Assembly (NCBI RefSeq): GCF_002282895.1
Contig: NZ_NRRB01000001.1
Location: forward strand, 558,001 to 622,000
DNA from: Paraferrimonas haliotis
Lineage (GTDB): Bacteria > Pseudomonadota > Gammaproteobacteria > Enterobacterales > Shewanellaceae
Reading direction: 5' to 3'
DNA length: 64,000 nt
The notes under the pieces were generated by a model, which worked only from the letters and a program-made list of their open reading frames with translations, was not told the origin of the DNA and searched no databases. Made by a program: the position numbers and the translations under genes. Positions 8,455 to 17,230 of this stretch are shown here, piece after piece. The stretch's first letter is position 1; every line of letters begins with the position of its first letter.

Positions 8455-8943
8455 ATGTTGAAACAATTGTCGATTTTGGCAGTAGCGTTAAGCTGCCTAG
8501 TATTATCAGCCTGCAGCAGTCCTCACTATCGTGGTCACGCTTTAGCAGCGGAAACCTCTAATCAAATGATCACTATCATTAAATCGCCGGACACCCGAGC
8601 AGGTTTTCTAACCGCCATGACGGATTGGTTAACAGACAATGGCTATCGGTATGAAGTCGTTGATGCTGGCAGTAAATTTAAGCCTGATAATATTTCGCTA
8701 GAATACGTTGGTCGATGGCGCTGGGATTTAGCCTTGTTTCTAAATGATGCAAGAATTGAAGCTTTTACTGACGGACAGCGCGCTGCTTATGTCGAATATA
8801 AAGCGCCCAACAATTTTAATGGAAACAAGTTCAGTGACGCTGAAACGCGCATCGATTACATGATGGATGTACTATTTGGAAAGCTGAGCTCTCAAGAAGC
8901 CACTAAAGTGATTAATTTACCCCAAGACCAAACAGACGTGTAA
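8455..8943 (+). CDS. Hypothetical lipoprotein
   Basis: About 162 residues with a type II signal peptide: MLKQLSILAVALSC is followed by the lipobox LSAC, so the mature protein starts at the cysteine and should be membrane-anchored. The mature part has no recognised family; it contains LEYVGRWRWDLALFL and an alternating pattern suggestive of a small alpha/beta fold. An upstream TTG at 8437 is in frame, but the ATG at 8455 sits 8-10 nt after a GGCGAG ribosome site and gives a clean signal peptide, so it was preferred. A strong terminator follows at 8961. Confidence 0.8.
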   Translation: MLKQLSILAVALSCLVLSACSSPHYRGHALAAETSNQMITIIKSPDTRAGFLTAMTDWLTDNGYRYEVVDAGSKFKPDNISLEYVGRWRWDLALFLNDARIEAFTDGQRAAYVEYKAPNNFNGNKFSDAETRIDYMMDVLFGKLSSQEATKVINLPQDQTDV

Positions 8944-8960
8944 ACAAGGCGCTACATACC

Positions 8961-8988
8961 AAGGGAAGCCAACAGGCTTCCCTTTTTG
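8961..8988 (+). terminator. Rho-independent terminator after the lipoprotein gene
   Basis: Perfect 8-bp stem GGGAAGCC / GGCTTCCC around an AACA loop, followed by five T residues. Confidence 0.9.
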
Positions 8989-9023
8989 TTATCAGACATC
9001 TGCAGATGTTTCACTGGCCTTAT

Positions 9024-9046
9024 AAAATGTTATGTTATAACATTGC
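9024..9046 (+). promoter_or_regulatory. Zur-box-like operator upstream of the TonB receptor
   Basis: ATGTTAT (9027-9033) and ATAACAT (9037-9043) form a perfect inverted repeat with a 3-nt spacer, embedded in AAAATG...CATTGC. This is the 7-3-7 arrangement of the gammaproteobacterial Zur box as I know it, agreeing at about 19 of 22 defined positions. It lies about 35 nt before the GTG start of the receptor, and zur is the next gene downstream. Zinc repression of the receptor is therefore likely. Confidence 0.7.
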
Positions 9047-9080
9047 GCGATTATTAGTAGAACAGACATTGAGTCACGCT

Positions 9081-11192
9081 GTGAAAAAACACTTTTTATA
9101 CTCGTTTATCGTTATTTCAAGCGGCGCTATGGCGCAAGCCCAAGCGGCGGAAGATGAAGTAAATAACGACATCGAACGCATTGAAGTTAAGCGTCAATGG
9201 CAGCCTTACCGAGGCAACGTGCCCTTGATTGAAACCCCGCAAGCACTGGATCGCATTAACGCAGATACGTTGCAAAGCGAAGGCATTACTCGCTTTATGG
9301 AGGCGTTAGATTTCTCCCCAAGTATTGTGCGTCAAAATAACTCCGGTGGACTGTTTGACAGTTTTGCCATACGCGGTTTTTCTGGTGACGAGAACAACCC
9401 AACCGGCTATTTGGTTAATGGATTTAACTCCCGCGGTTACAATGGCAATCGTAATACCGCTAACATTGAAACCATCGAAGTAATGAAAGGGCCAGGCTCG
9501 GCTTTATACGGGCAAGGGGAGCCCGGCGGTACCATTAACATCATCACCAAAAAGCCTGAGTTTGACGAAAAAGGTTATGTTCAAGGCACGTTCGGTAATT
9601 TTAATAAGAAGCAAATTGAATTCGACCATACCAAAGGACTGACTGATGATGTCGCGTATCGAATTAACGGTTTTTATGAAGATTCTGAGACTTATCGTGA
9701 TCATGTTGATGTCGAAAGTTTTCACTTAAGTCCATCGCTGTTGTGGAACATTTCAGCAACCACCAGCATGAGCTATGAAATGGAAATACTCGATCAACGA
9801 AAGCCTTTAGAGCGCGGAGTATACGTACTTAACAACGATTTTGACTCGGTAGATACCTCAGCATTTTATGGCGATATACGAGACGGAGCGCATCAAGTGA
9901 AGGCATTAGGGCATCAATTGATGTTAAATCATCAGTTGAGTCAGCAATGGCATGTGTTGACTGGGCTCGCCTATCGCGACTCTTCCTTTAAGGGGCAATC
10001 CTCCGATACCGAGCTGTCTGATGGTCGCCAATTAATTTATACCAACCCGAATTTGCTGTCTCGACAACGCCGTGAGCGTGACTATCAGGCAAGTGACTTT
10101 TCCGCCAGACTGGAACTCAGTGGTGCAACCGAGTTAGCAGGGGTTAATAACAATCTGCTCATTGGTTTGGACTATTATAATTTCCAACTGGATACCGACT
10201 ATCGTGTTTGGAGAACGGCTTGGGGATCTGGCGATCCTACCTACGCCATTGACCCCAACAATCCAGACTACACGCTCGCACGACCGGCTACGTCACCCAC
10301 AACGCTAACGTCAGAAAAGCAAAACGGCTTAGGGCTCTATGCGCAAGATCTGATAGAGCTTACCGATAAAGCCAAGCTCATGCTGGGTGTTCGTATCGAT
10401 AAATTTGAGCAAAGCATTCTTAACAAGGTGGACAATGAGCGCCAACAGCAAGACCAAACTGAAGTGTCATCTCGTTTTGGTTTTGTTTACGAGTTAGCCC
10501 CTAATTTCAATACTTACGCCAGTTATGCTGAAGGTTTTCGACCAAACCCAGGGCTCGACTCCGATAGAAATCCGTTTGAGCCTGAAAAAACCAAGTCGTT
10601 TGAGCTTGGCCTTAAATGGCAAGACATCGCCGAACGCTTCTCTGGCAGTTTGGCGTTATTTGATGCCAGTAAAACCAACATGCTCACCGCGGAGCCTGAT
10701 ACGGGCTTGTCAGCAACCCTTGGAGAAGTGGAAAGTCAGGGAGTTGAATTTCAGCTAACAACCTTGTTGACCAATGACACCAGTTTGGAATTTGCCTACG
10801 CTTACACCGATGCAAAAACGGCTAAAGACTTGATTGATAACGATTGGGGAGTGCCAATCCCAAAAGGTTCGCGCCTTATCAACATTGCAAAGCATGTGGG
10901 CCATGTATCCCTAAGGCACTACACCGACATTATGGGTAAGGATGCTTACTTTGGTACAACGGTAAACTATGTGGGTGATCGGCTTGGCGAAACAACGGAT
11001 CCGGACTACATTTTACCAGCTTATACTCTGGTCAATTTATCGGCTTCTATGGATGTTACTCAGCGCTTTAGCGTTATGCTAGACGTGAACAATCTGTTTA
11101 ACGAAAAGTACTTCGTTAGCTCTTACCATAAGCTTTGGACCATGCCAGGAGAGCCAATCAACTTCAGTGCAAGCGTTAAATACCAGTTCTAA
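9081..11192 (+). CDS. TonB-dependent siderophore-type outer membrane receptor, probably zinc-regulated
   Basis: About 703 residues from the GTG at 9081. A signal peptide (KKHFLYSFIVISSGAMAQAQA) is followed by a TonB-box-like stretch (DIERIEVKRQ). The plug domain has RGFSGDENNPTGYLVNGF and the conserved GPGSALYGQGEPGGTINI. A 22-strand barrel follows, ending in a terminal aromatic (KYQF). It belongs to the siderophore-receptor branch, which imports metal chelates with TonB energy. An in-frame ATG at 9006 would place the Zur-like operator inside the coding sequence and give an odd N-terminus, so the GTG start was preferred. The gene converges on zur with a 19-nt gap. The operator suggests a zincophore or zinc-responsive ligand rather than an iron siderophore, but the ligand cannot be read from sequence. 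Confidence 0.9.
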   Translation: MKKHFLYSFIVISSGAMAQAQAAEDEVNNDIERIEVKRQWQPYRGNVPLIETPQALDRINADTLQSEGITRFMEALDFSPSIVRQNNSGGLFDSFAIRGFSGDENNPTGYLVNGFNSRGYNGNRNTANIETIEVMKGPGSALYGQGEPGGTINIITKKPEFDEKGYVQGTFGNFNKKQIEFDHTKGLTDDVAYRINGFYEDSETYRDHVDVESFHLSPSLLWNISATTSMSYEMEILDQRKPLERGVYVLNNDFDSVDTSAFYGDIRDGAHQVKALGHQLMLNHQLSQQWHVLTGLAYRDSSFKGQSSDTELSDGRQLIYTNPNLLSRQRRERDYQASDFSARLELSGATELAGVNNNLLIGLDYYNFQLDTDYRVWRTAWGSGDPTYAIDPNNPDYTLARPATSPTTLTSEKQNGLGLYAQDLIELTDKAKLMLGVRIDKFEQSILNKVDNERQQQDQTEVSSRFGFVYELAPNFNTYASYAEGFRPNPGLDSDRNPFEPEKTKSFELGLKWQDIAERFSGSLALFDASKTNMLTAEPDTGLSATLGEVESQGVEFQLTTLLTNDTSLEFAYAYTDAKTAKDLIDNDWGVPIPKGSRLINIAKHVGHVSLRHYTDIMGKDAYFGTTVNYVGDRLGETTDPDYILPAYTLVNLSASMDVTQRFSVMLDVNNLFNEKYFVSSYHKLWTMPGEPINFSASVKYQF

Positions 11193-11211
11193 CCGACTGT
11201 GGGTGCTAGCG

Positions 11212-11697
11212 TTAATCGTTTTGGTTAGCGCTTGCGCACTCATTGCATAAACACTGCAGCTCAATTTGAGAGTTCAATAATTGAAAGTCGGCTTGTTCAA
11301 TGCTTTGTTGTAACGCTTGAACAACGCTGTCTTGAATGCCTTTTTCTGCCACCTTCCCGCAACTCTTGCAAATCAAAAACTGTGGCACTTGGTGGGCATG
11401 GTCGCAACTGATGTGAGAGCAGGCGAGGTACTTGTTTTCAGAAGACAGCTTGTGCACCAATGACAAGCTTGCAAGGGTATCAAGCATGCGGTAAACCGAC
11501 ATGGGGGCTAGAGACTCTTGGTAAGTTTGCTGATAAGCATTCGCGATTTCGTAGGCCGATAGCGGTGTTGTAGAATCGAGCAAAACACACAACACGTTTT
11601 TTCTTTTCAAGGTTAGCTTCACGCCATGTTGCTCACACAGTTGTTCGGCTTTTCGTAAAATGGTGCTGCGCTTAGAGTTTGGCCTAGAGGCTGACAT
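11212..11697 (-). CDS. zur: Fur-family zinc uptake regulator Zur
   Basis: A 161-residue Fur-family repressor. The N-terminal winged helix (KAEQLCEQHGVKLTLKRKNV and MSVYRMLDTL) is followed by the Zur-like dimer and metal region, with HxSCDH around residue 95, a CKSCGK zinc knuckle and a C-terminal CLCNECA knuckle. The KAEQLCEQHGVKLT stretch and a VHKLSSENKYLAC region match Zur better than Fur or PerR. Zn-loaded Zur represses zinc uptake genes and alternative zinc-free proteins. It is convergent with the TonB receptor, which has a Zur-box-like operator. No such box was seen in zur's own upstream region. Confidence 0.85.
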   Translation of the reverse strand: MSASRPNSKRSTILRKAEQLCEQHGVKLTLKRKNVLCVLLDSTTPLSAYEIANAYQQTYQESLAPMSVYRMLDTLASLSLVHKLSSENKYLACSHISCDHAHQVPQFLICKSCGKVAEKGIQDSVVQALQQSIEQADFQLLNSQIELQCLCNECASANQND

Positions 11698-11837
11698 AGT
11701 GCTATTCGGTCATTTTTAGATTGGCCCACTATTATTTCTTGTCATACCTTCTTTGTAAATATTTACCCAAGTTGTTAAGCCCATATTCAGGCGAATATCT
11801 CATTGCTAATGTAAGATAGCCGTTAAATTTTACGACC

Positions 11838-12632
11838 ATGACTGTAATGAATATCCGTTGTTATCTCACTTTTACCCTAATATCGCTGTCTAGCTTCAGC
11901 GTCGTTGCCAACACCGACGAAACCAATGAGCCGGACTCCAATGCTCGAGCCAACATCTACGACGATGAGGCGAAAGACAGCCAAGATCCCACCCGCATAA
12001 ACACCAAGTTAGGTGTCGCAATTGATCATAACTTTCAGTCCAGCAAAAGCGGTTATTCGGTATCTGGCTCCATAGGGTTAAGTGAAGCGCAGAAGGTCAA
12101 TATGCGTTTTCACCCTGATACGGGGGAGTGGAAATTGGGCGGCTCTTGGCTGTTTGACTTTGGTATCGTCAACTTCAATTTCGGAAAAAGTGAATATGAC
12201 GATGGCGCCAATTACAACAATTACAGTGTTGGTACCTTTGTACCCTTGTCTGTGTTTGGGTTTGAGCCCGGCGGTTGGCAAATATTTCCTATGGCTGGGT
12301 TTAACTATACCGACGGTGAACGCCCGTTAGGTGAGTGGGAGCCTGACTTTGACCCCGATAATCCCTATGTACTGCACCCGACTAACTCTACTGGCGGTTA
12401 TATTGGCGCGTTTTCTTTGAAGCCTGTACATGAAAAAGTGACCGTTATGGCGTTTGCTGGCGCCTCGAAAGGGTCGAATGATTATTCGGGCTATTGGTTG
12501 GGAGCCGGCAGTGCTTTTAAGCTCACCAAGCGAGATTCGTTGTCGCTACTGGCGATTTATTCAGACAATGACTACGGTACGGATAAAAAGCTGGTGTTGT
12601 CTTACAGCCATGATTTTTCGTTGATCAACTGA
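11838..12632 (+). CDS. Hypothetical outer-membrane-like beta protein
   Basis: A 264-residue protein with a signal peptide ending near VVANTDE (about residue 25) and an acidic linker. The body shows repeated alternating hydrophobic beta strands, for example GYSVSGSIGLS, WKLGGSWLFDFG, VTVMAFAGASKG and KLVLSYSHDF, and ends in a hydrophobic strand, as expected of a small outer-membrane barrel. The family is not recognised. It is divergent from zur across a 140-bp intergenic region, so shared regulation is possible but no operator was recognised. Confidence 0.7.
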   Translation: MTVMNIRCYLTFTLISLSSFSVVANTDETNEPDSNARANIYDDEAKDSQDPTRINTKLGVAIDHNFQSSKSGYSVSGSIGLSEAQKVNMRFHPDTGEWKLGGSWLFDFGIVNFNFGKSEYDDGANYNNYSVGTFVPLSVFGFEPGGWQIFPMAGFNYTDGERPLGEWEPDFDPDNPYVLHPTNSTGGYIGAFSLKPVHEKVTVMAFAGASKGSNDYSGYWLGAGSAFKLTKRDSLSLLAIYSDNDYGTDKKLVLSYSHDFSLIN

Positions 12633-12760
12633 TTGGATATAATCGCCAAACTTGATGCTTGCGCAAAGTTTCTGAATTGCGATTGGGAAAACAAGCGAAA
12701 ACATACGACAATAACCGGCTAATCACTGCTAATACTAATAGAACACTAATAGAACACGTT

Positions 12761-13102
12761 ATGACAAAACCAGTAAAAATACTCATCGCAATCGCCGTAT
12801 TATTAGCGCTAAGCTATGTCGCCATGACGGCCTTGAAAGCCAGCCTTGCCCATAAAGCAGAAAACTGCGATGCACTAACGGCCAAATCAGAGCTTATTTA
12901 TGACTTACGCGCTCAGGGTCTGTCCCAAGAAGATGCGCTTCATAAGGTCTTCGAGTCTTCGTTTGATGGCTCCGATCAAACCTTTTTGCAATACACCACG
13001 AGCTATATTTATCGAGTAGCTGGGCAGCGAGCGGGCGGCGTTGTCATCGACAAAGATTACATCTTAAAAGAAGTGCATAAAAGCTGCATGGAGCGCCATT
13101 AA
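12761..13102 (+). CDS. Hypothetical single-pass membrane or secreted protein
   Basis: 113 residues from the ATG at 12761; an in-frame TTG at 12659 is less plausible because it lengthens the N-terminus ahead of a clear membrane anchor. Residues 1-25 (KILIAIAVLLALSYVAMTAL) form a signal anchor. The remainder is a helical soluble domain with two cysteines (ENCDA and KSCME) that could be disulfide-bonded in the periplasm. The family is not recognised. The DUF1059-like gene follows after 69 nt and may be cotranscribed. Confidence 0.6.
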   Translation: MTKPVKILIAIAVLLALSYVAMTALKASLAHKAENCDALTAKSELIYDLRAQGLSQEDALHKVFESSFDGSDQTFLQYTTSYIYRVAGQRAGGVVIDKDYILKEVHKSCMERH

Positions 13103-13171
13103 TAAAGCTGGCAATGCTGAGCTATACTTAATGGTTGAGCAAAAATGCTCAAACAGGCCAGGAGGTTGATC

Positions 13172-13366
13172 ATGAGTCGTTATTACATCGATTGTCGGGA
13201 TTACCCAGGTGACGTTAAGTGTTCAGTGGCGTTAAGCGCAGATTCAAAGGAAGAATTGCTTGCTGCGGTTGTTGAGCATGGCACTAAAGTCCATGGATAC
13301 GAAGATACGCAAGAATTTAGAGACACCATAATGTCGGAATTTAAGCAAGGAACTCCGCCGTTGTAA
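13172..13366 (+). CDS. DUF1059-family small protein
   Basis: 64 residues starting MSRYYIDCRDYP, with VHGYEDT and MSEFKQGTPP near the end, the pattern of the DUF1059 family (function unknown). An AGGAGG ribosome site lies directly upstream of the ATG at 13172, ruling out the upstream in-frame start at 13145. A perfect terminator follows within 20 nt. It is probably cytosolic. Confidence 0.75.
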   Translation: MSRYYIDCRDYPGDVKCSVALSADSKEELLAAVVEHGTKVHGYEDTQEFRDTIMSEFKQGTPPL

Positions 13367-13382
13367 TCATTCTCTGACTTGA

Positions 13383-13414
13383 AACGCTCGAATCCAGATT
13401 CGAGCGTTTTTTTG
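13383..13414 (+). terminator. Strong Rho-independent terminator
   Basis: A 12-bp perfect stem AACGCTCGAATC / GATTCGAGCGTT with a 2-nt apex is followed by a T run on the plus strand. It separates the DUF1059 gene from convergent glpK. Confidence 0.9.
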
Positions 13415-13439
13415 TGTTCAGTGCGCGCCGGTGAAAGGG

Positions 13440-14939
13440 CTACTCAGACCAAGCTTGGGCGGCCTTGATCGCTCGCTGCCAACCTTGGTAGCGAGTGTGT
13501 CGTTTGTCGTTATTGCCGTCTGGGGTAAAGCAGTCATCGGCGCTTGATGATGGCTTTAAATTGCTTAGCTCATTCCAAAATCCGCTTGCTAGCCCACTCA
13601 GAAATGCAGCGCCGATGGCGGTGACTTCGGTCATTTGTGGTCTTAAAACCTGAGTGTTGAGCACGTCTGCTTGAAATTGCATGAGAAAGTTGTTGCTTGC
13701 AGCGCCGCCATCAACTTTGAGTTCCTGCAAAGTTATATTGGCATCGGCCTGCATGGCGTTAATCACATCACAGGTTTGATAGGCTATGCTTTCTAAAGTT
13801 GCTCGGACAATGTGCTCGGCACTGGTGCCTCGGCTTAAACCTACAATGGTACCTCGAGCGTATGGGTTCCAGTAGGGCGCGCCCAAACCGGTGAAGGCCG
13901 GCACCACATAAACACCATTAGAAGAGTCCACTTTATTGGCAAAGTACTCTGAGTCTTTCGCTTCCGACAGCAACCTAAGCTCATCTCTCAGCCATTGAAT
14001 GGAGGCGCCCGCCATAAACACCGCACCTTCGAGCGCGTAGCAAGGCTTACCTTGGGCGTTAATGGCCAGCGTGGTAAGCAAGCCGTGACTCGAGTTAACC
14101 CGTTCTTGGCCGGTATTCATTAGCAAAAAGCAGCCGGTGCCGTAGGTGTTCTTGGTTTGCCCAGCGGATACGCACTGATGACCAAACAAGGCCGCTTGCT
14201 GATCGCCAGCAACGCCGCTAATGGCTAACTGCATTGGGGTGTCGGTATCGAGAATAGCTCGCCCGAAATAACTGGCGGAATCCTGTACTTGGGGCAGCAT
14301 AGATTTTGGAATATTAAGGCGCTTAAGGATTTTATCATCCCACTCAAGGGTATTAATGTTAAACATCATGGTGCGGGAGGCATTGGTGAAATCCGTAGCG
14401 TGAACCTTACCTTGGGTGAGATGCCAAATCAGCCAAGTATCGACAGTTCCAAACAATAGCTTACCTTGTTCAGCTAGCGCGCGAGCGCCGTCAACGTTAT
14501 CTAATATCCAAGCCACCTTAGTCGCCGAAAAATACGGGTCCAGTATCAGCCCCGTGGATTGTTGAATTGGGTCATGCCAGCCTTCTTGCTTGAGTTGTTC
14601 GCACAAATCACTGGTGCGGCGACACTGCCAAACAATGGCATTATAAATGGGCTTGCCCGTGTCTTTGTGCCAAACAATGGTGGTTTCTCGTTGATTGGTA
14701 ATGCCAAGGCTGGCGATGTTGTCAGTGGTGAGTCCGTGGCGGGTTATGAGCCTGTGCAAGGTGCTAAGCTGACTGTTTAAGATTTCCATCGGATCGTGCT
14801 CAACCCAGCCGGATTGTGGGTAATATTGACTAAACTCCTTTTGAGTGACGTCTACAATTTGAGCGTTACTGTCAAACAACACCGAACGAGAGCTGGTGGT
14901 GCCTTGATCTAAGGCTATGATGTATTGAGCTGATGTCAT
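13440..14939 (-). CDS. glpK: Glycerol kinase
   Basis: About 499 residues, normal length for GlpK, which phosphorylates glycerol to glycerol 3-phosphate with ATP in the cytosol. The N-terminal phosphate loop [15 protein letters not shown], the glycerol-binding region [15 protein letters not shown], the [11 protein letters not shown] loop and the FGGY-family signature [15 protein letters not shown] are all present. The start is the ATG at 14939 ([13 protein letters not shown]). Extending to 15026 would run through the terminator of the upstream RTX gene. No glpF or glpD is adjacent. Confidence 0.95.
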   Translation of the reverse strand: MTSAQYIIALDQGTTSSRSVLFDSNAQIVDVTQKEFSQYYPQSGWVEHDPMEILNSQLSTLHRLITRHGLTTDNIASLGITNQRETTIVWHKDTGKPIYNAIVWQCRRTSDLCEQLKQEGWHDPIQQSTGLILDPYFSATKVAWILDNVDGARALAEQGKLLFGTVDTWLIWHLTQGKVHATDFTNASRTMMFNINTLEWDDKILKRLNIPKSMLPQVQDSASYFGRAILDTDTPMQLAISGVAGDQQAALFGHQCVSAGQTKNTYGTGCFLLMNTGQERVNSSHGLLTTLAINAQGKPCYALEGAVFMAGASIQWLRDELRLLSEAKDSEYFANKVDSSNGVYVVPAFTGLGAPYWNPYARGTIVGLSRGTSAEHIVRATLESIAYQTCDVINAMQADANITLQELKVDGGAASNNFLMQFQADVLNTQVLRPQMTEVTAIGAAFLSGLASGFWNELSNLKPSSSADDCFTPDGNNDKRHTRYQGWQRAIKAAQAWSE

Positions 14940-14984
14940 GGCACTTTTCAACTGATTAGCTGTGGTTTTGAGGTTATTTTGCCA

Positions 14985-15018
14985 TAAAAAATGCCACCTA
15001 AACGGATTTAGATGGCAT
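14985..15018 (-). terminator. Rho-independent terminator of the RTX operon
   Basis: On the minus strand a 12-nt stem (ATGCCATCTAAA / TTTAGGTGGCAT, one wobble pair) with a 4-nt loop is followed by six T residues. It lies 22 nt after the RTX stop and before glpK. Confidence 0.85.
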
Positions 15019-15039
15019 TCTTTCAAAGAACAGCGTTAA

Positions 15040-17181
15040 CTAAGCTGCGTCGCCAAGCAGTTCTTCAAGTGACTCGGTTTCATCGCCAACTTGAATAAAC
15101 TCAACGTCCTTGACGATGGTATAGTCATCACTACCCACCACACTGACTTTGTATTCACCTTTGTAAGCCGGGCCGTGCACTTCGACGACAATTTCAGTAC
15201 CCGCATCAAACACTAAGGTGTCGTCACCACCGCCGCCGTTGTAATAATCTTGGCCGCCACTGGCGTAAACGGTATCGTCACCATGCATAAGATTGATGGT
15301 GTCGTTGAAGTCGGTTCCGGTAACCATATCATTGCCGGCACCGGTCCATTTGTCGTTGTAGGTCATACCATGGCCAAGGCCACTGAAGTCGATGACGTCA
15401 TCGCCTCGGGTACCGTTTAGAATTTCAACGTTGGCCACCACATCCGTTGAGGTAACCGTGTCGCCGTCCATGGTGTTAACCTCAAAGGTGTTGCCATCGA
15501 CCACAGATACGTTCAAAGAGTCAGCATTTAAATAGGTATCGTTGTATGTCAGCTCATCAACGCCATCGCCACCGTCAATGATGTCACTTTCGGCATTGAC
15601 TGCTAAATGAGCGGGCGCTTTTTGGTCCGCGTAGATCATGTCATCGCCGGCACCGGCTATCATGATGTCGTTACCTGCACCACCGTCGAGTGTGTCGTTT
15701 CCGGGGTTGTAGGTAAAGTTAGCGCCATTGTCGCCAATGAGTACATCATTTCCGGTTCCACCGGTGAGGGTGTCATCGCCATGCATACCAACGAGCATGG
15801 TGTCCACACCATCTTCAGCAGTCATTACATCGCCGGCATTGTGGCCGCGTTTAAGTAAGTAGGTTCCCTCGTCAAAGGTGACGTATTCAATATCAAACAG
15901 CTCATCGACGCCATCTTTACCGATTTGATCGGTGACGCGAATGCCTTGATAGGTTTGGAACGCATAATTGAAGACTGAGCCGCTAAATACCGCGGTATCT
16001 TCACCTTCACCACCTTTTAGAGTGTCGTTACCGGCGCCACCAATTAAAATGTCATTACCGGCACCACCGTCAAGGTAATCATCGCCACCTTTGTAGTGGA
16101 AATTAACGCCATTGTCGCCAAACAACACATCGTTACCGGTACCGCCATAAATGTCGTCGCTGCCATGCAGACCGACTAACAAGGTATCAACGCCATCATC
16201 GGCCACCAGCTTGTCGTAGGCGTTATGGCCTTTTTTGAGCACAAAGGTACCATCATTGAACGTTACCTTTTCGACATCGTGTAACTCGCTTATGCCGTCT
16301 CGACCGTCTACGGTATCGATCACGCGTAAGCCTTTATAGCTTTGGAAGTTATATTCGAGCACTGAGCCAGTGAACATGGCGGTATCCATGCCGTCGCCAC
16401 CGTGAAAGTGGTCATGACCATCGCTGCTAATAAACACATCGTCGTCTTCACTGCCGTTGATGACGTCATCATCACTCGTGCCGTGTAAGTAGCCCTTAGT
16501 GAGCATTTCAACGATGGCCGCTTTCTTAGTGGCCTCATCGTCGCCACTATTTAAAATTCGAGCGATATGTTCATCCGTCGCTAAGCCTGTTAGGTTAATG
16601 GTGGTGCCTTTGTTACCGTTGCCTACGTCGGCGAAAAAGGTTAACACTAAGTCGTCGCCATCAACGCTTATATCCAGCTTATTTTCAACGGCGGCCACCA
16701 CAAAAGCGTCGGCTTTTTCAAGACCTGATGCATCGTCATCTAATCCTAATGACTCACCCAAAAAACGGTCATCAAGGCGGTCTACTTTGCTATCCAGTTT
16801 GTCGTCGACACGGGCTTCCTGGTTGTCGTTTTTGGTTAGGTCGTTGGCCAGTAAAAAGTGCTTGCGATCCAATAAAAATTGCAACGCATCACCGCCAACC
16901 TCGAAGTCAGTGATGGTATTAATGCCGCCATGCGTGATGCGCATTGCAAAGGTGTCATCACCTTCACCACCGGTAAGCGTGTCATTGCCAACCCCACCAA
17001 ATAAGAGGTCATCACCACTGCCGCCATCGATAACGTCGTCGCCACGATTGCCTTCTAGCACATCATTGCCAGAGCCGCCGTCAATAACGTCATCCCCTTG
17101 CTTTCCCTTTACGTGTGTATCGGCATCGGTAGTGGCAACAAGATCAGCGTCACTGGTCCCCACGATAGTTTCTTCAGCCAT
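15040..17181 (-). CDS. RTX-type calcium-binding secreted protein
   Basis: About 713 acidic residues made largely of hemolysin-type GGxGxDxxx nonapeptide repeats (for example GGSGNDVLEG, GGAGNDILIG, GGTGNDVLFG). These fold as a calcium beta-roll after type I secretion. There is no N-terminal signal peptide, as expected of T1SS substrates. An N-terminal repeat block (about 28-80) is followed by a non-repeat segment (about 85-235). Then come two tandem, closely related modules of about 150 residues, each with a Y.FQ.Y.G.RV.D strand region, a KxGHNA motif and an RTX block. The C-terminus (VGDETESLEELLGDAA) is the likely secretion signal. The ATG at 17181 follows a GAGGA site. No enzymatic domain was recognised, so an adhesin or surface protein is plausible. 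Exporter genes lie immediately upstream in the same operon. Confidence 0.85.
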   Translation of the reverse strand: MAEETIVGTSDADLVATTDADTHVKGKQGDDVIDGGSGNDVLEGNRGDDVIDGGSGDDLLFGGVGNDTLTGGEGDDTFAMRITHGGINTITDFEVGGDALQFLLDRKHFLLANDLTKNDNQEARVDDKLDSKVDRLDDRFLGESLGLDDDASGLEKADAFVVAAVENKLDISVDGDDLVLTFFADVGNGNKGTTINLTGLATDEHIARILNSGDDEATKKAAIVEMLTKGYLHGTSDDDVINGSEDDDVFISSDGHDHFHGGDGMDTAMFTGSVLEYNFQSYKGLRVIDTVDGRDGISELHDVEKVTFNDGTFVLKKGHNAYDKLVADDGVDTLLVGLHGSDDIYGGTGNDVLFGDNGVNFHYKGGDDYLDGGAGNDILIGGAGNDTLKGGEGEDTAVFSGSVFNYAFQTYQGIRVTDQIGKDGVDELFDIEYVTFDEGTYLLKRGHNAGDVMTAEDGVDTMLVGMHGDDTLTGGTGNDVLIGDNGANFTYNPGNDTLDGGAGNDIMIAGAGDDMIYADQKAPAHLAVNAESDIIDGGDGVDELTYNDTYLNADSLNVSVVDGNTFEVNTMDGDTVTSTDVVANVEILNGTRGDDVIDFSGLGHGMTYNDKWTGAGNDMVTGTDFNDTINLMHGDDTVYASGGQDYYNGGGGDDTLVFDAGTEIVVEVHGPAYKGEYKVSVVGSDDYTIVKDVEFIQVGDETESLEELLGDAA

Positions 17182-17230
17182 TTTCAAGTTCCTCGCTTTT
17201 TTTGTGATAAATCAATAGAGTGTCGCTGTA

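Noticed and set aside
16499-17218. 239-codon plus-strand frame opposite the RTX gene
   Set aside because: Serine- and proline-rich shadow produced by the repetitive GGxGxD codons on the other strand.
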